Notes: a model not told the origin generated them from the sequence alone. Counted from the stretch's first letter, positions 1-5,267 are shown. The stretch: 7,916 nt of DNA from Pseudomonadota bacterium (GCA_021808985.1 JAKBAQ010000128.1:1-7916), one strand, 5' to 3'. Translations and numbers: made by a program.

Positions 1-1
1 G

Positions 2-34
2 CGCCGCGGCCTGAGCGCGGCCGGGCTGTTATAA
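2..34 (+). CDS. Possible 3' end of an upstream gene (partial)
   Basis: The first bases hold one frame that reads R-R-G-L-S-A-A-G-L-L and stops at TAA (32-34). All but one of its codons end in G or C, as in the genes of this window. The stop lies inside the left edge of repeat copy 1, as seen for the genes next to copies 2 and 3. Only ten codons are visible, so neither product nor reality of the gene can be judged. The same bases could equally be non-coding. Confidence 0.22.
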   Translation, partial: RRGLSAAGLL

Positions 35-202
35 GCGTTTTCTCTTATAACAAATTGAAATTATTAAAAATTTTTGCGGGGTTTGGGGAGCTTTTTATAA
101 AAAGCTCCCCAAGAGTCTGGCCCTTTTTTGCAAAAAAGGGCCAGGCCCCAAAAAACTTTTGAGAATTATTCTTCGTGTTTTTGCAGAGACGGTTAAAACA
201 AA
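28..202 (+). repeat. Structured intergenic repeat, copy 1
   Basis: AT-rich element of about 175 bases. Its left end is an inverted repeat, gttataag (28-35) and cttataac (44-51). Then comes an outer left arm ending in gcgggg (66-81), a perfect 26-base palindrome (85-110, arms starting ggggagcttttt), a perfect 28-base palindrome (117-144, arms ctggccctttttt), an outer right arm cccc-aaaaaactttt (146-160) and a conserved right end, cagagacggttaaaacaa (184-201). Nearly the same order and bases recur at 1757-1889 and 3143-3331. The outer stem of this copy has one A-C mismatch that copy 3 lacks. It lies upstream of the aldehyde dehydrogenase gene and could be part of its leader if transcription starts to its left. 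It contains no transposase; a MITE- or REPIN-like non-autonomous element is an inference. Confidence 0.9.
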
Positions 203-272
203 CCCTGAGAAGAATTGTGCTGCGAAGACAAGCGCGCGGGCGGCGCATCTGTTAAGCTCCTGAGCGGTTTCA

Positions 273-294
273 GGCCATGGCGCGGGCCATGGCC
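273..294. promoter_or_regulatory. 9-bp inverted repeat in the aldehyde dehydrogenase leader
   Basis: ggccatggc (273-281) and gccatggcc (286-294) form a perfect 9-bp inverted repeat around a 4-base spacer. It lies 18 bases before the Shine-Dalgarno AGGAG (313-317) of the aldehyde dehydrogenase gene. It could be an operator for a dimeric repressor or a leader hairpin. No regulator gene is adjacent and no clear -35/-10 pair was found, so the role is open. Chance is possible in such GC-rich sequence, but the perfect arms and the position make it worth listing. Confidence 0.35.
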
Positions 295-322
295 AACGCA
301 TCGCAGCCGCACAGGAGAGAAA

Positions 323-1750
323 ATGTCCAATAACCTGAAATTCTATATCGATGGCGCCTGGGTTGACCCGGTGGTGCCGAACCGCATCAGTGTCATCGAC
401 CCTTCGACCGGGCAACCTTATACCGAGATTTCCGGCGGCAGCGTTGCCGATGTGAACAAGGCGGTGGCGGCGGCGCGGGCGGCTTTTCACTCATTTTCGC
501 ACACCAGCCCGAAGGAGCGGCTGGAGCTGCTGAAGACGTGCCTGGCGATTTATGAGCGGCGGATGGATGAGATAGCGGATGCCTGCGCGCATGAGATGGG
601 TGCGCCGATCGGCTTTGCCAGGGATGGGCAGGCGGTGGCCGGGCAGGCGCATTTCGCAGCACTGATCGAGACGCTGCCCAATTTCGCGTGGAGCGAGAAG
701 CGCCGGGGCACGCTGGTGGTGAAGGAGGCGCTGGGCGTGGTGGGGTTGATTACCCCTTGGAACTGGCCGCTGAACCAGATTGTCTCAAAGGTTGCGCCTG
801 CGATTGCGGCGGGCAACACCATGGTGCTGAAACCCAGCGAGATCGCGCCGATCAATGCGATCATCTTCGCCGAGATCATGCATGAGGCGGGGGTGCCGAA
901 GGGGGTGTTCAACATGGTCAACGGCGATGGGCCCTCGGTGGGCCAGAAGCTCGCCGAGCATCCGGATGTGGATATGATGTCCTTCACCGGCTCCACGCGC
1001 GCGGGGATTCTGGTGGCCAAGGCCGCCGCCGATACGGTGAAGCGCGTGGCGCAGGAGCTGGGCGGCAAATCAGCCAATATTCTGCTGCCGGATGTGGATT
1101 TGGACGCCGCCGTGCGCCAGGGCATCGGCGCCTGCTATATTAATAGCGGCCAGTCCTGCGATGCGGCGACGCGCATGCTGGTGCCGCGCGCGCTGCATGA
1201 CGAGGCGCTGGCCATCGCCGCCGATGAGGCGGCCAAGCAGACGGTTGGGCCGGCCTTCGGCAACAGCACGGTGCTGGGGCCGCTGGTCAGCCAGGTGCAG
1301 TTCGACAAGGTGCAGCGGCTGATCAAGGCGGGGATCGACGAGGGGGCGACGCTGGCGACGGGCGGGCTTGGCCGCCCCGAGGGGTTGAGCGGCGGCTACT
1401 TCGTGAAGCCCACGGTGTTCGGCAATGTCACGCGCGGGATGACCATCGCGCGGGAGGAGATTTTCGGCCCGGTGCTCTCGGTGATGCCGTATGATTCGCT
1501 GGATGAGGCGATCGAGATCGCCAATGACACGGTTTATGGTCTGGCGGCCTATGTGCAGAGCACGGACCTGGAAAAAGCCCGCGCGGTGGCGCGCGAGATG
1601 CGCGCGGGGAGCGTTTATATCAACTATCCCGAATGGGATTTGTTCTCGCCCTTCGGCGGCTACAAGCAATCAGGCAATGGCCGCGAATATGTGGATTTTG
1701 GCCTGAATGACATGCTGGAGATCAAGGGGATCGTCGGGTACGGCGAGTAG
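323..1750 (+). CDS. NAD-dependent aldehyde dehydrogenase (ALDH superfamily)
   Basis: Soluble enzyme of 475 residues, the normal ALDH length, oxidising an aldehyde to the carboxylic acid with NAD(P)+. All hallmarks are visible: Asn147 in P-W-N-W-P (oxyanion), Lys170 and Glu173 in K-P-S-E (the Glu favours NAD over NADP by binding the adenosine ribose), F-T-G-S-T at 221-225, the general base Glu245 in Q-E-L-G-G-K-S, nucleophile Cys279 in N-S-G-Q-S-C, and E-I-F-G-P at 379-383. The C-terminal P-F-G-G-Y-K-Q-S-G-N-G-R-E block is also intact. ATG 323 is chosen because AGGAG (313-317) sits 5 bases upstream and the ALDH N-terminal pattern (F-Y-I-D-G-A-W) begins right after it; a TTG 36 codons upstream lies in leader DNA. 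The substrate cannot be told; resemblance to the CddD-like ALDH subgroup (long-chain or cyclic oxo-acid catabolism) is only an impression. The gene stands alone, bracketed by repeat copies 1 and 2. Confidence 0.95.
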   Translation: MSNNLKFYIDGAWVDPVVPNRISVIDPSTGQPYTEISGGSVADVNKAVAAARAAFHSFSHTSPKERLELLKTCLAIYERRMDEIADACAHEMGAPIGFARDGQAVAGQAHFAALIETLPNFAWSEKRRGTLVVKEALGVVGLITPWNWPLNQIVSKVAPAIAAGNTMVLKPSEIAPINAIIFAEIMHEAGVPKGVFNMVNGDGPSVGQKLAEHPDVDMMSFTGSTRAGILVAKAAADTVKRVAQELGGKSANILLPDVDLDAAVRQGIGACYINSGQSCDAATRMLVPRALHDEALAIAADEAAKQTVGPAFGNSTVLGPLVSQVQFDKVQRLIKAGIDEGATLATGGLGRPEGLSGGYFVKPTVFGNVTRGMTIAREEIFGPVLSVMPYDSLDEAIEIANDTVYGLAAYVQSTDLEKARAVAREMRAGSVYINYPEWDLFSPFGGYKQSGNGREYVDFGLNDMLEIKGIVGYGE

Positions 1751-1756
1751 GCTGGC

Positions 1757-1889
1757 TGGGGGGTTTGGGGAGCTTTCATGCAAAGCTCCCCAAGAGTCTG
1801 GCCCTTTTTTGTAAAAAAGGGCCAGGCCCCAAAAAACTTTTGAGTATTATCCTTAAGGTTTTTGAAGAGACGGTTAAAACAATCGCTTA
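1757..1889 (+). repeat. Structured intergenic repeat, copy 2 (left end missing)
   Basis: Same element as copies 1 and 3, but the AT-rich left end and outer left arm are absent: homology begins in the G-run (about 1757-1770), a few bases after the aldehyde dehydrogenase stop codon. Hairpin I (1767-1791) keeps a 10-bp stem, ggggagcttt/aaagctcccc, but has a different apex, catgc. Hairpin II (1798-1825) keeps both arms and differs from copies 1 and 3 by one base at its centre. The right end, agagacggttaaaacaat (1866-1883), is conserved. The stop codon of the convergent lipoprotein gene (1887-1889) lies at the right edge. Placement between two convergent genes fits a 3'-end or transcription-barrier role, but neither hairpin is followed by a proper U-run on either strand. 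Confidence 0.88.
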
Positions 1890-2285
1890 AAACGGTTCGG
1901 CCGAGCCTTGCAGGGGCTTGGCCGGGCCGCTGGAATTGTAGTTGGCGCCGGGGGGGGATGAAATGTCCGGCGTGGCGGGGAGCAGGGTTTGCGGGGATGC
2001 GGCGGCGGGCGCGGCCGAAGCGGCAGAAGCGGCGGGGGTTGGCTGGCCGGGGGCTGGTTGCGGCTGCTGGCGCGCTTTGTCCCGCAGGGCCTGGGCAAGC
2101 GCGCCGGCGGCAAAGCCCTTGTTGTAGCCCTGCACCTCCGCCTGCTGCAGGAGGGCGGCGCTGGGCGATGACATGTTCATTTGCGATTGCGGGCCGGGAG
2201 GCAGGGAACAGCCGGACAAAACCGCCGCGAGGGCCAGCGAGAAGAAGGCGGCGCGCGATTTGGCGCGGGCGCAACAGATTGACAT
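1887..2285 (-). CDS. Small Pro/Ala-rich lipoprotein of unknown function
   Basis: Predicted 132-residue lipoprotein. With the ATG at 2285-2283 the N-terminus is a compact lipoprotein signal: basic stretch A-R-A-K-S-R (6-11), hydrophobic core F-F-S-L-A-L-A-A-V (14-22), then lipobox L-S-G-C with Cys26 as the lipidated residue. Ser at +2 would allow export to the outer membrane under the enterobacterial rule. The mature part has a probably helical, Gln/Ala-rich stretch with G-Y-N-K-G-F-A-A-G (about 42-73), followed by a low-complexity Pro/Ala/Ser tail (about 75-131) that suggests a disordered periplasmic or cell-wall-spanning segment. Two in-frame upstream ATGs (2306, 2378) would bury the signal behind extra residues and have no better ribosome site, so I prefer 2285. 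I recognise no family. The gene is convergent with the aldehyde dehydrogenase, and its TAA stop lies at the edge of repeat copy 2. Confidence 0.72.
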   Translation of the reverse strand: MSICCARAKSRAAFFSLALAAVLSGCSLPPGPQSQMNMSSPSAALLQQAEVQGYNKGFAAGALAQALRDKARQQPQPAPGQPTPAASAASAAPAAASPQTLLPATPDISSPPGANYNSSGPAKPLQGSAEPF

Positions 2286-2590
2286 CGTATCGAATTTTCC
2301 ACTCATTACCGTAGCATAACCCAGCGGCGGGCGGACGTCATCTAACAGGCTGTTGTACGGAGCCGTTGCATGGGACATATGCCGTCGGCCAAGCTGATTA
2401 AGCCGGGACCGGTGGTGCTGCCGCCTTCAAAGATGCGATGACAGGGGTGGGGCATAGGTGCTAGAGCGATATGCGCTTGAGCTGAGCCGCCAGGTTCAGG
2501 GCAAGCGGGTGAAATTGCCCGCGCACATATAACGGGCGGGCGTGATGATGTTTCCGGTCATTCCATTTCCAGTCATTTCAGGGGTGCGTT
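2286..2590. other. Divergent intergenic region (promoters expected)
   Basis: The 305 bases between the divergent lipoprotein and reductase genes must hold both promoters. A TATAAC (2528-2533) could be a -10 box for the reductase, but no convincing -35 box stands before it. A short dyad, gcggg/cccgc with an 8-base spacer (2505-2522), lies just upstream and could be an operator. For the lipoprotein, TATGCT on the minus strand about 25 bases before its ATG is a weak -10 candidate. The similar words gtcattcca and gtcatttca occur near 2558-2580. No structured-repeat copy is present here, unlike the convergent gaps. A doubtful small ORF (2370-2441) is listed separately. Confidence 0.4.
2370..2441 (+). 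CDS. Doubtful 23-residue small ORF
   Basis: An ATG at 2370 has a good Shine-Dalgarno GGAG (2359-2362) seven bases upstream and opens 23 codons ending in TGA (2439-2441). The peptide begins M-G-H-M-P-S-A-K-L-I-K and ends L-P-P-S-K-M-R; it is basic and Pro-rich with no membrane segment. About two thirds of its codons end in G or C, which does not separate it from background in this GC-rich DNA. It could be a small protein, a leader peptide upstream of the reductase gene, a remnant of a longer gene, or chance. Confidence 0.2.
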   Translation: MGHMPSAKLIKPGPVVLPPSKMR

Positions 2591-3145
2591 ATGAGCCAGC
2601 ATAAAGTCGCCGTGATCGTCGGCAGTCTTCGTCAGGATTCGTTCAACCGCAAGCTCGCCACCGGCGTCGCGCGGATGGCGCCGCCGGATTTCGTCTTCAA
2701 TCCGGTGCGGATCGATGATCTGCCGCTCTACAACCAGGATGACGACGCCGACCAGGCCCCCAGCGTGAAGCGGCTGAAGGCGGAGATTGGCGCGGCGGCG
2801 GGGGTTTTGTTCGTGACGGCGGAGTATAACCGCTCGATCCCCGGCGTGCTGAAGAATGCGATCGACAATGCCTCGCGCCCCTATGGGCAGAGCGCCTGGG
2901 CGGGAAAACCGGCGGCGGTGCTGGGGGTTTCGGTCGGCGCGATTGGCACGGCGCTGGCGCAGCAGCATTTGCGCAATGTGCTGGCGTATCTGGACATGCC
3001 GACGCTGGGCGGGCCGGAAGTGTTCATTCAGGCCAAGGACGGGCTGTTTGACGATGCCGGGAATATCGGGCCGGGCAGCCAGGCGTTCCTGCAGGGGTGG
3101 ATGGATAAATTCACCGGCTGGGTGCGGCTGCACGCGAAGGGTTAG
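2591..3145 (+). CDS. NAD(P)H-dependent FMN/quinone reductase (ChrR/YieF-like)
   Basis: Cytosolic flavodoxin-like reductase of 184 residues, the usual size for the NADPH-dependent FMN reductase family, which includes the ChrR/YieF quinone and chromate reductases. These transfer two electrons from NAD(P)H through bound FMN to quinones, and incidentally to chromate or azo dyes, which limits redox cycling. The FMN phosphate loop G-S-L-R-x-D-S-F-N-R-K-L (11-22) is intact. The second FMN signature reads T-A-E-Y-N-R-S-I-P-G-V-L-K-N-A-I-D (76-92); most relatives have Pro where Ala77 stands. A G-V-S-V-G-A-I-G-T stretch and a C-terminal L-G-G-P-E-V-F-I-Q follow as in ChrR-like proteins. ATG 2591 has AGGGG (2580-2584) six bases upstream. 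The gene is monocistronic, divergent from the lipoprotein gene, and its TAG stop abuts repeat copy 3. The physiological substrate cannot be read from the sequence. Confidence 0.92.
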   Translation: MSQHKVAVIVGSLRQDSFNRKLATGVARMAPPDFVFNPVRIDDLPLYNQDDDADQAPSVKRLKAEIGAAAGVLFVTAEYNRSIPGVLKNAIDNASRPYGQSAWAGKPAAVLGVSVGAIGTALAQQHLRNVLAYLDMPTLGGPEVFIQAKDGLFDDAGNIGPGSQAFLQGWMDKFTGWVRLHAKG

Positions 3146-3147
3146 AG

Positions 3148-3170
3148 ACCGTTTTAAACGGTTTTCTCTT
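3148..3170 (+). terminator. Weak terminator-like hairpin after the reductase gene
   Basis: Two bases after the reductase stop codon, accgttt (3148-3154) and aaacggt (3156-3162) form a short stem followed by tttctctt (3163-3170). This has the shape of a Rho-independent terminator, but the stem is AT-rich, the loop must open to be stable and the U-run is interrupted. It is also the left end of repeat copy 3, so the resemblance may be incidental. Confidence 0.25.
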
Positions 3171-3307
3171 ATAAAATATTGAAATTATTAAAAGTTTTTG
3201 CGGGGTTTGGGGAGCTTTTTACAAAAAGCTCCCCAAGATTCTGGCCCTTTTTTGCAAAAAAGGGCCAGACCCCAAAAACTTTTGAGAATTATCCTTAATG
3301 TTTTTGC

Positions 3308-3329
3308 AGAGATTGTTAAAACAATCTCT
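3308..3329 (-). other. Inverted repeat directly after the tlyA stop codon
   Basis: agagattgtt (3308-3317) and aacaatctct (3320-3329) are a perfect 10-bp inverted repeat with a 2-base spacer, sharing one base with the tlyA stop codon. In the tlyA transcript it would form a hairpin at the stop and could protect the 3' end, but the following bases are A-rich, so it is not an intrinsic terminator. It forms the right end of repeat copy 3; in copies 1 and 2 the palindrome is less perfect although the word ggttaaaacaa is kept. Confidence 0.5.
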
Positions 3330-4069
3330 TAGCTCTCCTTCACCGCGCCGATGAGGAATTCGATATTCCCCTCCGGCCCGGTGATGGGGCTTTGCTCAAC
3401 CCCCAGCACGCGCCAGCCGGGCAAGGCGGCCCACCAGGCGTGGATTTTCGCGCAGACGGCGGTGTGGATCGCGGGGTCGCGCACCACGCCGCCCTTGCCG
3501 ACATGCTCGGGCCCGGCCTCGAACTGGGGCTTGATGAGGGCGAGCGCGAAGGCGCCGGGGACGCAGAGGGAGATGGCCGCGGGCAGCACGGTTTGCAGGC
3601 CGATGAAGCTGGCATCGCACACCAGGGCGCCGATGGGTGCGGGGATGAGCTGGGCGTTGAGGTGGCGGGCGTTGGTTTTTTCCAGCACGGTAACACGTGG
3701 GTCGGAACGGAGTTTCCAGGCCAGCTGGCCGTGGCCGACATCAACCGCGTAGACATGTTTGGCGCCGTGGGTGAGCAGCACATCGGTGAAGCCGCCGGTG
3801 GAGGCGCCGATATCGAGGCAGATGCGGCCCTCGGGGCTGAGGGCGAAATGCGCGAGGCCGTGGGCGAGCTTGACCCCGCCGCGCGAGACCCAGGGATGGT
3901 CCTGCCCTTTGAGGGTGAGGGCGGTGTCTTCGGGCAGCAGGTCTCCGGCTTTTTGCACGCGGGCGGTGCCGGCATAGACGAGGCCGGCCATGATGAGCGC
4001 CTGGGCCTTGGCGCGGGATTCCACCAGGCCCCTCGCCACGAGCATGAGATCGGCGCGCTGCCTGGCCAT
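3329..4069 (-). CDS. tlyA: TlyA-family rRNA (cytidine-2'-O)-methyltransferase
   Basis: Transfers methyl from S-adenosylmethionine to the 2'-O of cytidine in ribosomal RNA (C1920 of 23S rRNA, in some members also C1409 of 16S); the family is often mislabelled haemolysin A. The 246 residues begin with an S4 RNA-binding domain (about 3-62), then an FtsJ/RrmJ-type methyltransferase. Visible are the SAM loop D-I-G-A-S-T-G-G-F-T-D (86-96) and the K-D-K-E catalytic set: Lys67 in S-R-G-G-V-K, Asp152 in C-D-A-S-F, Lys180 in I-K-P-Q-F-E, Glu237 in G-N-I-E-F. The short C-terminus suggests the type I form, which modifies only 23S rRNA; this is inferred from length. ATG 4069 has AGGGGG six bases upstream and lies 15 bases after ispA, so it is the last gene of the minus-strand operon. 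Its TAA is at the right edge of repeat copy 3. Confidence 0.95.
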   Translation of the reverse strand: MARQRADLMLVARGLVESRAKAQALIMAGLVYAGTARVQKAGDLLPEDTALTLKGQDHPWVSRGGVKLAHGLAHFALSPEGRICLDIGASTGGFTDVLLTHGAKHVYAVDVGHGQLAWKLRSDPRVTVLEKTNARHLNAQLIPAPIGALVCDASFIGLQTVLPAAISLCVPGAFALALIKPQFEAGPEHVGKGGVVRDPAIHTAVCAKIHAWWAALPGWRVLGVEQSPITGPEGNIEFLIGAVKES

Positions 4070-4084
4070 GCGCGGCCCCCTGGG

Positions 4085-4996
4085 CTAGCTCTTTCTGCTC
4101 ACGGTGAAGCGGGCAAGCTCGCGCAGGCGGGCGGCGCGGGCGCCGAAGCTCTCCAGATAGCCGGCCGCCTGCTCGGCCAGCAGGGTGGCGTGCGCCTTGG
4201 CCTGCTCCAGGCCAAGCACGGAGACCATGGTGGCCTTGCCTTGGGCGGCATCCTTGCCGGCGGTTTTGCCCAGCTCCTCGGCGGAGGCGGTTTCGTCCAG
4301 CACGTCGTCATAGATCTGGAAGGCGCCGCCGAGGTCGCGGCCGTAGGCGGCGATGAAATGGCGCTGGGCCTGCGGGGCGCGGCCGAGGATGGCGCCGGCC
4401 TCGGCGCTGAACTGGATGAGGCGGCCGGTTTTGAGGGCTTGCAGGCGGGTGATTTCAGGGCCGGAGAGTTTTTTGCCCTCGCTCGCCATGTCGATCATCT
4501 GGCCGCCGACCATGCCGCGCGCGCCGGAGGCGTGGGCCAGGGCCAGCACCAGCTCGCAGCGGGCCTCGGCGTCGGCGTGGGTGTCTTCCTCCGCCAGCAC
4601 CTCGAAGGCGCGGGTTTGCAGGGCGTCGCCCGCGAGGATGGCGGTGGCTTCGTCAAACTGCTTGTGGCAGCTGGGCAGACCACGGCGCAGGTCGTCATCG
4701 TCCATGGCCGGCAGGTCGTCATGCACCAGGGAGTAGGCGTGCAACATTTCCACCGCCGCGGCAACGCGGGCGGCGCAGGTGCGGTTGACGGTGAAGAGCT
4801 GCGCGGTTTCCATGACCAGGAAGGCGCGCAGGCGCTTGCCGCCATTGAGCACGGCGTAGCGCATCGCCTCGACGACGCGGGCCTCGGCGCCCTCGGGCAT
4901 GGGGAGCAGCGCGTCGAGCTGGGCTTCCACCAGGCGGGAGGTTTCGGCCAGGGCCTCGGCCAGGGCGGTGGGAGGGGGCGCGGTGTCAGACGTCAT
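4085..4996 (-). CDS. ispA: Farnesyl diphosphate synthase (geranyltranstransferase)
   Basis: Trans-prenyltransferase of 303 residues that condenses IPP with DMAPP and then GPP to make C15 farnesyl diphosphate, the precursor of quinone side chains, undecaprenyl phosphate and hopanoids. The first Asp-rich motif is D93-D-L-P-A-M-D-D-D-D (93-102), with the two-residue insertion typical of bacterial FPP synthases. Tyr88 and Ser89, five and four residues before it, match the E. coli IspA pattern and favour a C15 product. The second Asp-rich motif is D230-D-V-L-D (230-234). G-G-K-R-L-R (52-57), G-G-Q-M-I-D (164-169) and the K-T-G-R-L (189-193) substrate-binding blocks are present. ATG 4996 follows the xseB stop after 3 bases, with GAGGA (5008-5004) inside the end of xseB, so translation is probably coupled. 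In many alphaproteobacteria dxs follows ispA; here tlyA follows directly. Confidence 0.96.
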   Translation of the reverse strand: MTSDTAPPPTALAEALAETSRLVEAQLDALLPMPEGAEARVVEAMRYAVLNGGKRLRAFLVMETAQLFTVNRTCAARVAAAVEMLHAYSLVHDDLPAMDDDDLRRGLPSCHKQFDEATAILAGDALQTRAFEVLAEEDTHADAEARCELVLALAHASGARGMVGGQMIDMASEGKKLSGPEITRLQALKTGRLIQFSAEAGAILGRAPQAQRHFIAAYGRDLGGAFQIYDDVLDETASAEELGKTAGKDAAQGKATMVSVLGLEQAKAHATLLAEQAAGYLESFGARAARLRELARFTVSRKS

Positions 4997-4999
4997 CAG

Positions 5000-5236
5000 T
5001 CAATCCTCGGATTTAAGGGCAAGGGTGCCGTCGGCGCGGGCGACGATGGCCTGCACGCGGGCCTCGGCCTCGGCCAGCTTGGCTTCGCAATGTTTTTTCA
5101 GCGCGGCGCCGCGCTCATAGGCGCTGATCGCGTCCTCAAGCTTCTGCTGGCCGGATTCCAGGCCGCGGACGATGCTCTCCAGGGCCGCCAGCGCGTCCTC
5201 GAAGGACAGTGCCGAAATATCAGTTTTCGCCGTCAT
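5000..5236 (-). CDS. xseB: Exodeoxyribonuclease VII small subunit
   Basis: XseB, 78 residues, the normal family length. Several copies join one XseA catalytic subunit to make exonuclease VII, a metal-independent single-strand DNA nuclease used in repair. The protein shows the all-alpha signature: S-F-E-D-A-L-A-A-L-E-S-I-V (11-23), L-E-S-G-Q-Q-K-L-E-D-A-I-S-A-Y-E-R-G (26-43) and a charged second helix with C-E-A-K-L-A-E-A-E (50-58), giving two long amphipathic helices. xseA is not in the window and is usually unlinked. The ATG at 5236 has no strong Shine-Dalgarno sequence; it is chosen from family length and the usual short polar lead before the first helix. It lies 31 bases after the deacetylase-like gene and 3 bases before ispA. 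Confidence 0.95.
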   Translation of the reverse strand: MTAKTDISALSFEDALAALESIVRGLESGQQKLEDAISAYERGAALKKHCEAKLAEAEARVQAIVARADGTLALKSED

Positions 5237-5267
5237 GGGTTTGCTGCCTACAGGTTCACTTGAAAAT

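Larger units (their letters stand above)
3143..3331 (+). repeat. Structured intergenic repeat, copy 3 (most complete)
   Basis: Fullest copy, about 189 bases, filling the whole gap between the convergent reductase and tlyA genes. Order: left-end dyad accgttt/aaacggt (3148-3162); outer left arm aaaagttttt (3190-3199) and gggg (3202-3205); hairpin I (3209-3234, 12-bp arms); hairpin II (3240-3269, a perfect 30-base palindrome); outer right arm cccc (3270-3273) and aaaaactttt (3274-3283), which pairs perfectly with the left arm; and a right-end dyad (3308-3329). As RNA this folds into two hairpins on a common stem. Both edges meet stop codons: TAG of the reductase (3143-3145) on the left and TAA of tlyA (3331-3329) on the right. 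The two ends are roughly inverted copies of each other, containing gaga-YY-gtttta on opposite strands, as expected of a MITE or REPIN. Confidence 0.9.

Noticed and set aside
45..248. Minus-strand frame through repeat copy 1 whose peptide (Q-K-F-F-G-A-W-P-F-F-x-K-K-G-Q-T-L-G-E-L) also appears from copy 2
   Set aside because: The similarity comes from the repeat DNA itself. Copy 3 has one A fewer in the A-run, which shifts the frame and destroys the peptide, so it is not conserved as protein. Palindromes explain the conservation better.
215..322. 36-codon N-terminal extension of the aldehyde dehydrogenase from a TTG at 215
   Set aside because: It lies in leader DNA with the inverted repeat and a good Shine-Dalgarno sequence before ATG 323. 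The ALDH family pattern begins directly after that ATG.
1798..1825. Hairpin II as a canonical Rho-independent terminator
   Set aside because: The stem is strong but is followed by gccccaaaaaac on the plus strand and by non-U bases on the minus strand. The T-run is inside the stem. A transcription-pausing role remains possible but cannot be called from sequence.
2306..2378. Longer lipoprotein starts at 2378 or 2306 (minus strand)
   Set aside because: They put 24-31 extra residues ahead of a compact lipoprotein signal and have no better ribosome site than the ATG at 2285.
2441..2500. Possible insertion-sequence remnant around agcg-atatg-cgct (2465-2477)
   Set aside because: The arms are only 4 bp, with no target duplication and no transposase fragment in any frame; chance is enough.
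28..3331. CRISPR-like array made of the three repeats
   Set aside because: The copies are more than 1.3 kb apart with genes between them. The units are over 130 bases long and there are no short uniform spacers or cas genes.
3392..5263. Long plus-strand open frame of 623 codons opposite tlyA, ispA and xseB
   Set aside because: It is the antisense of three genes with complete catalytic motifs. The translation is Gly/Ala/His/Gln-rich low complexity, typical of antisense frames in GC-rich DNA.
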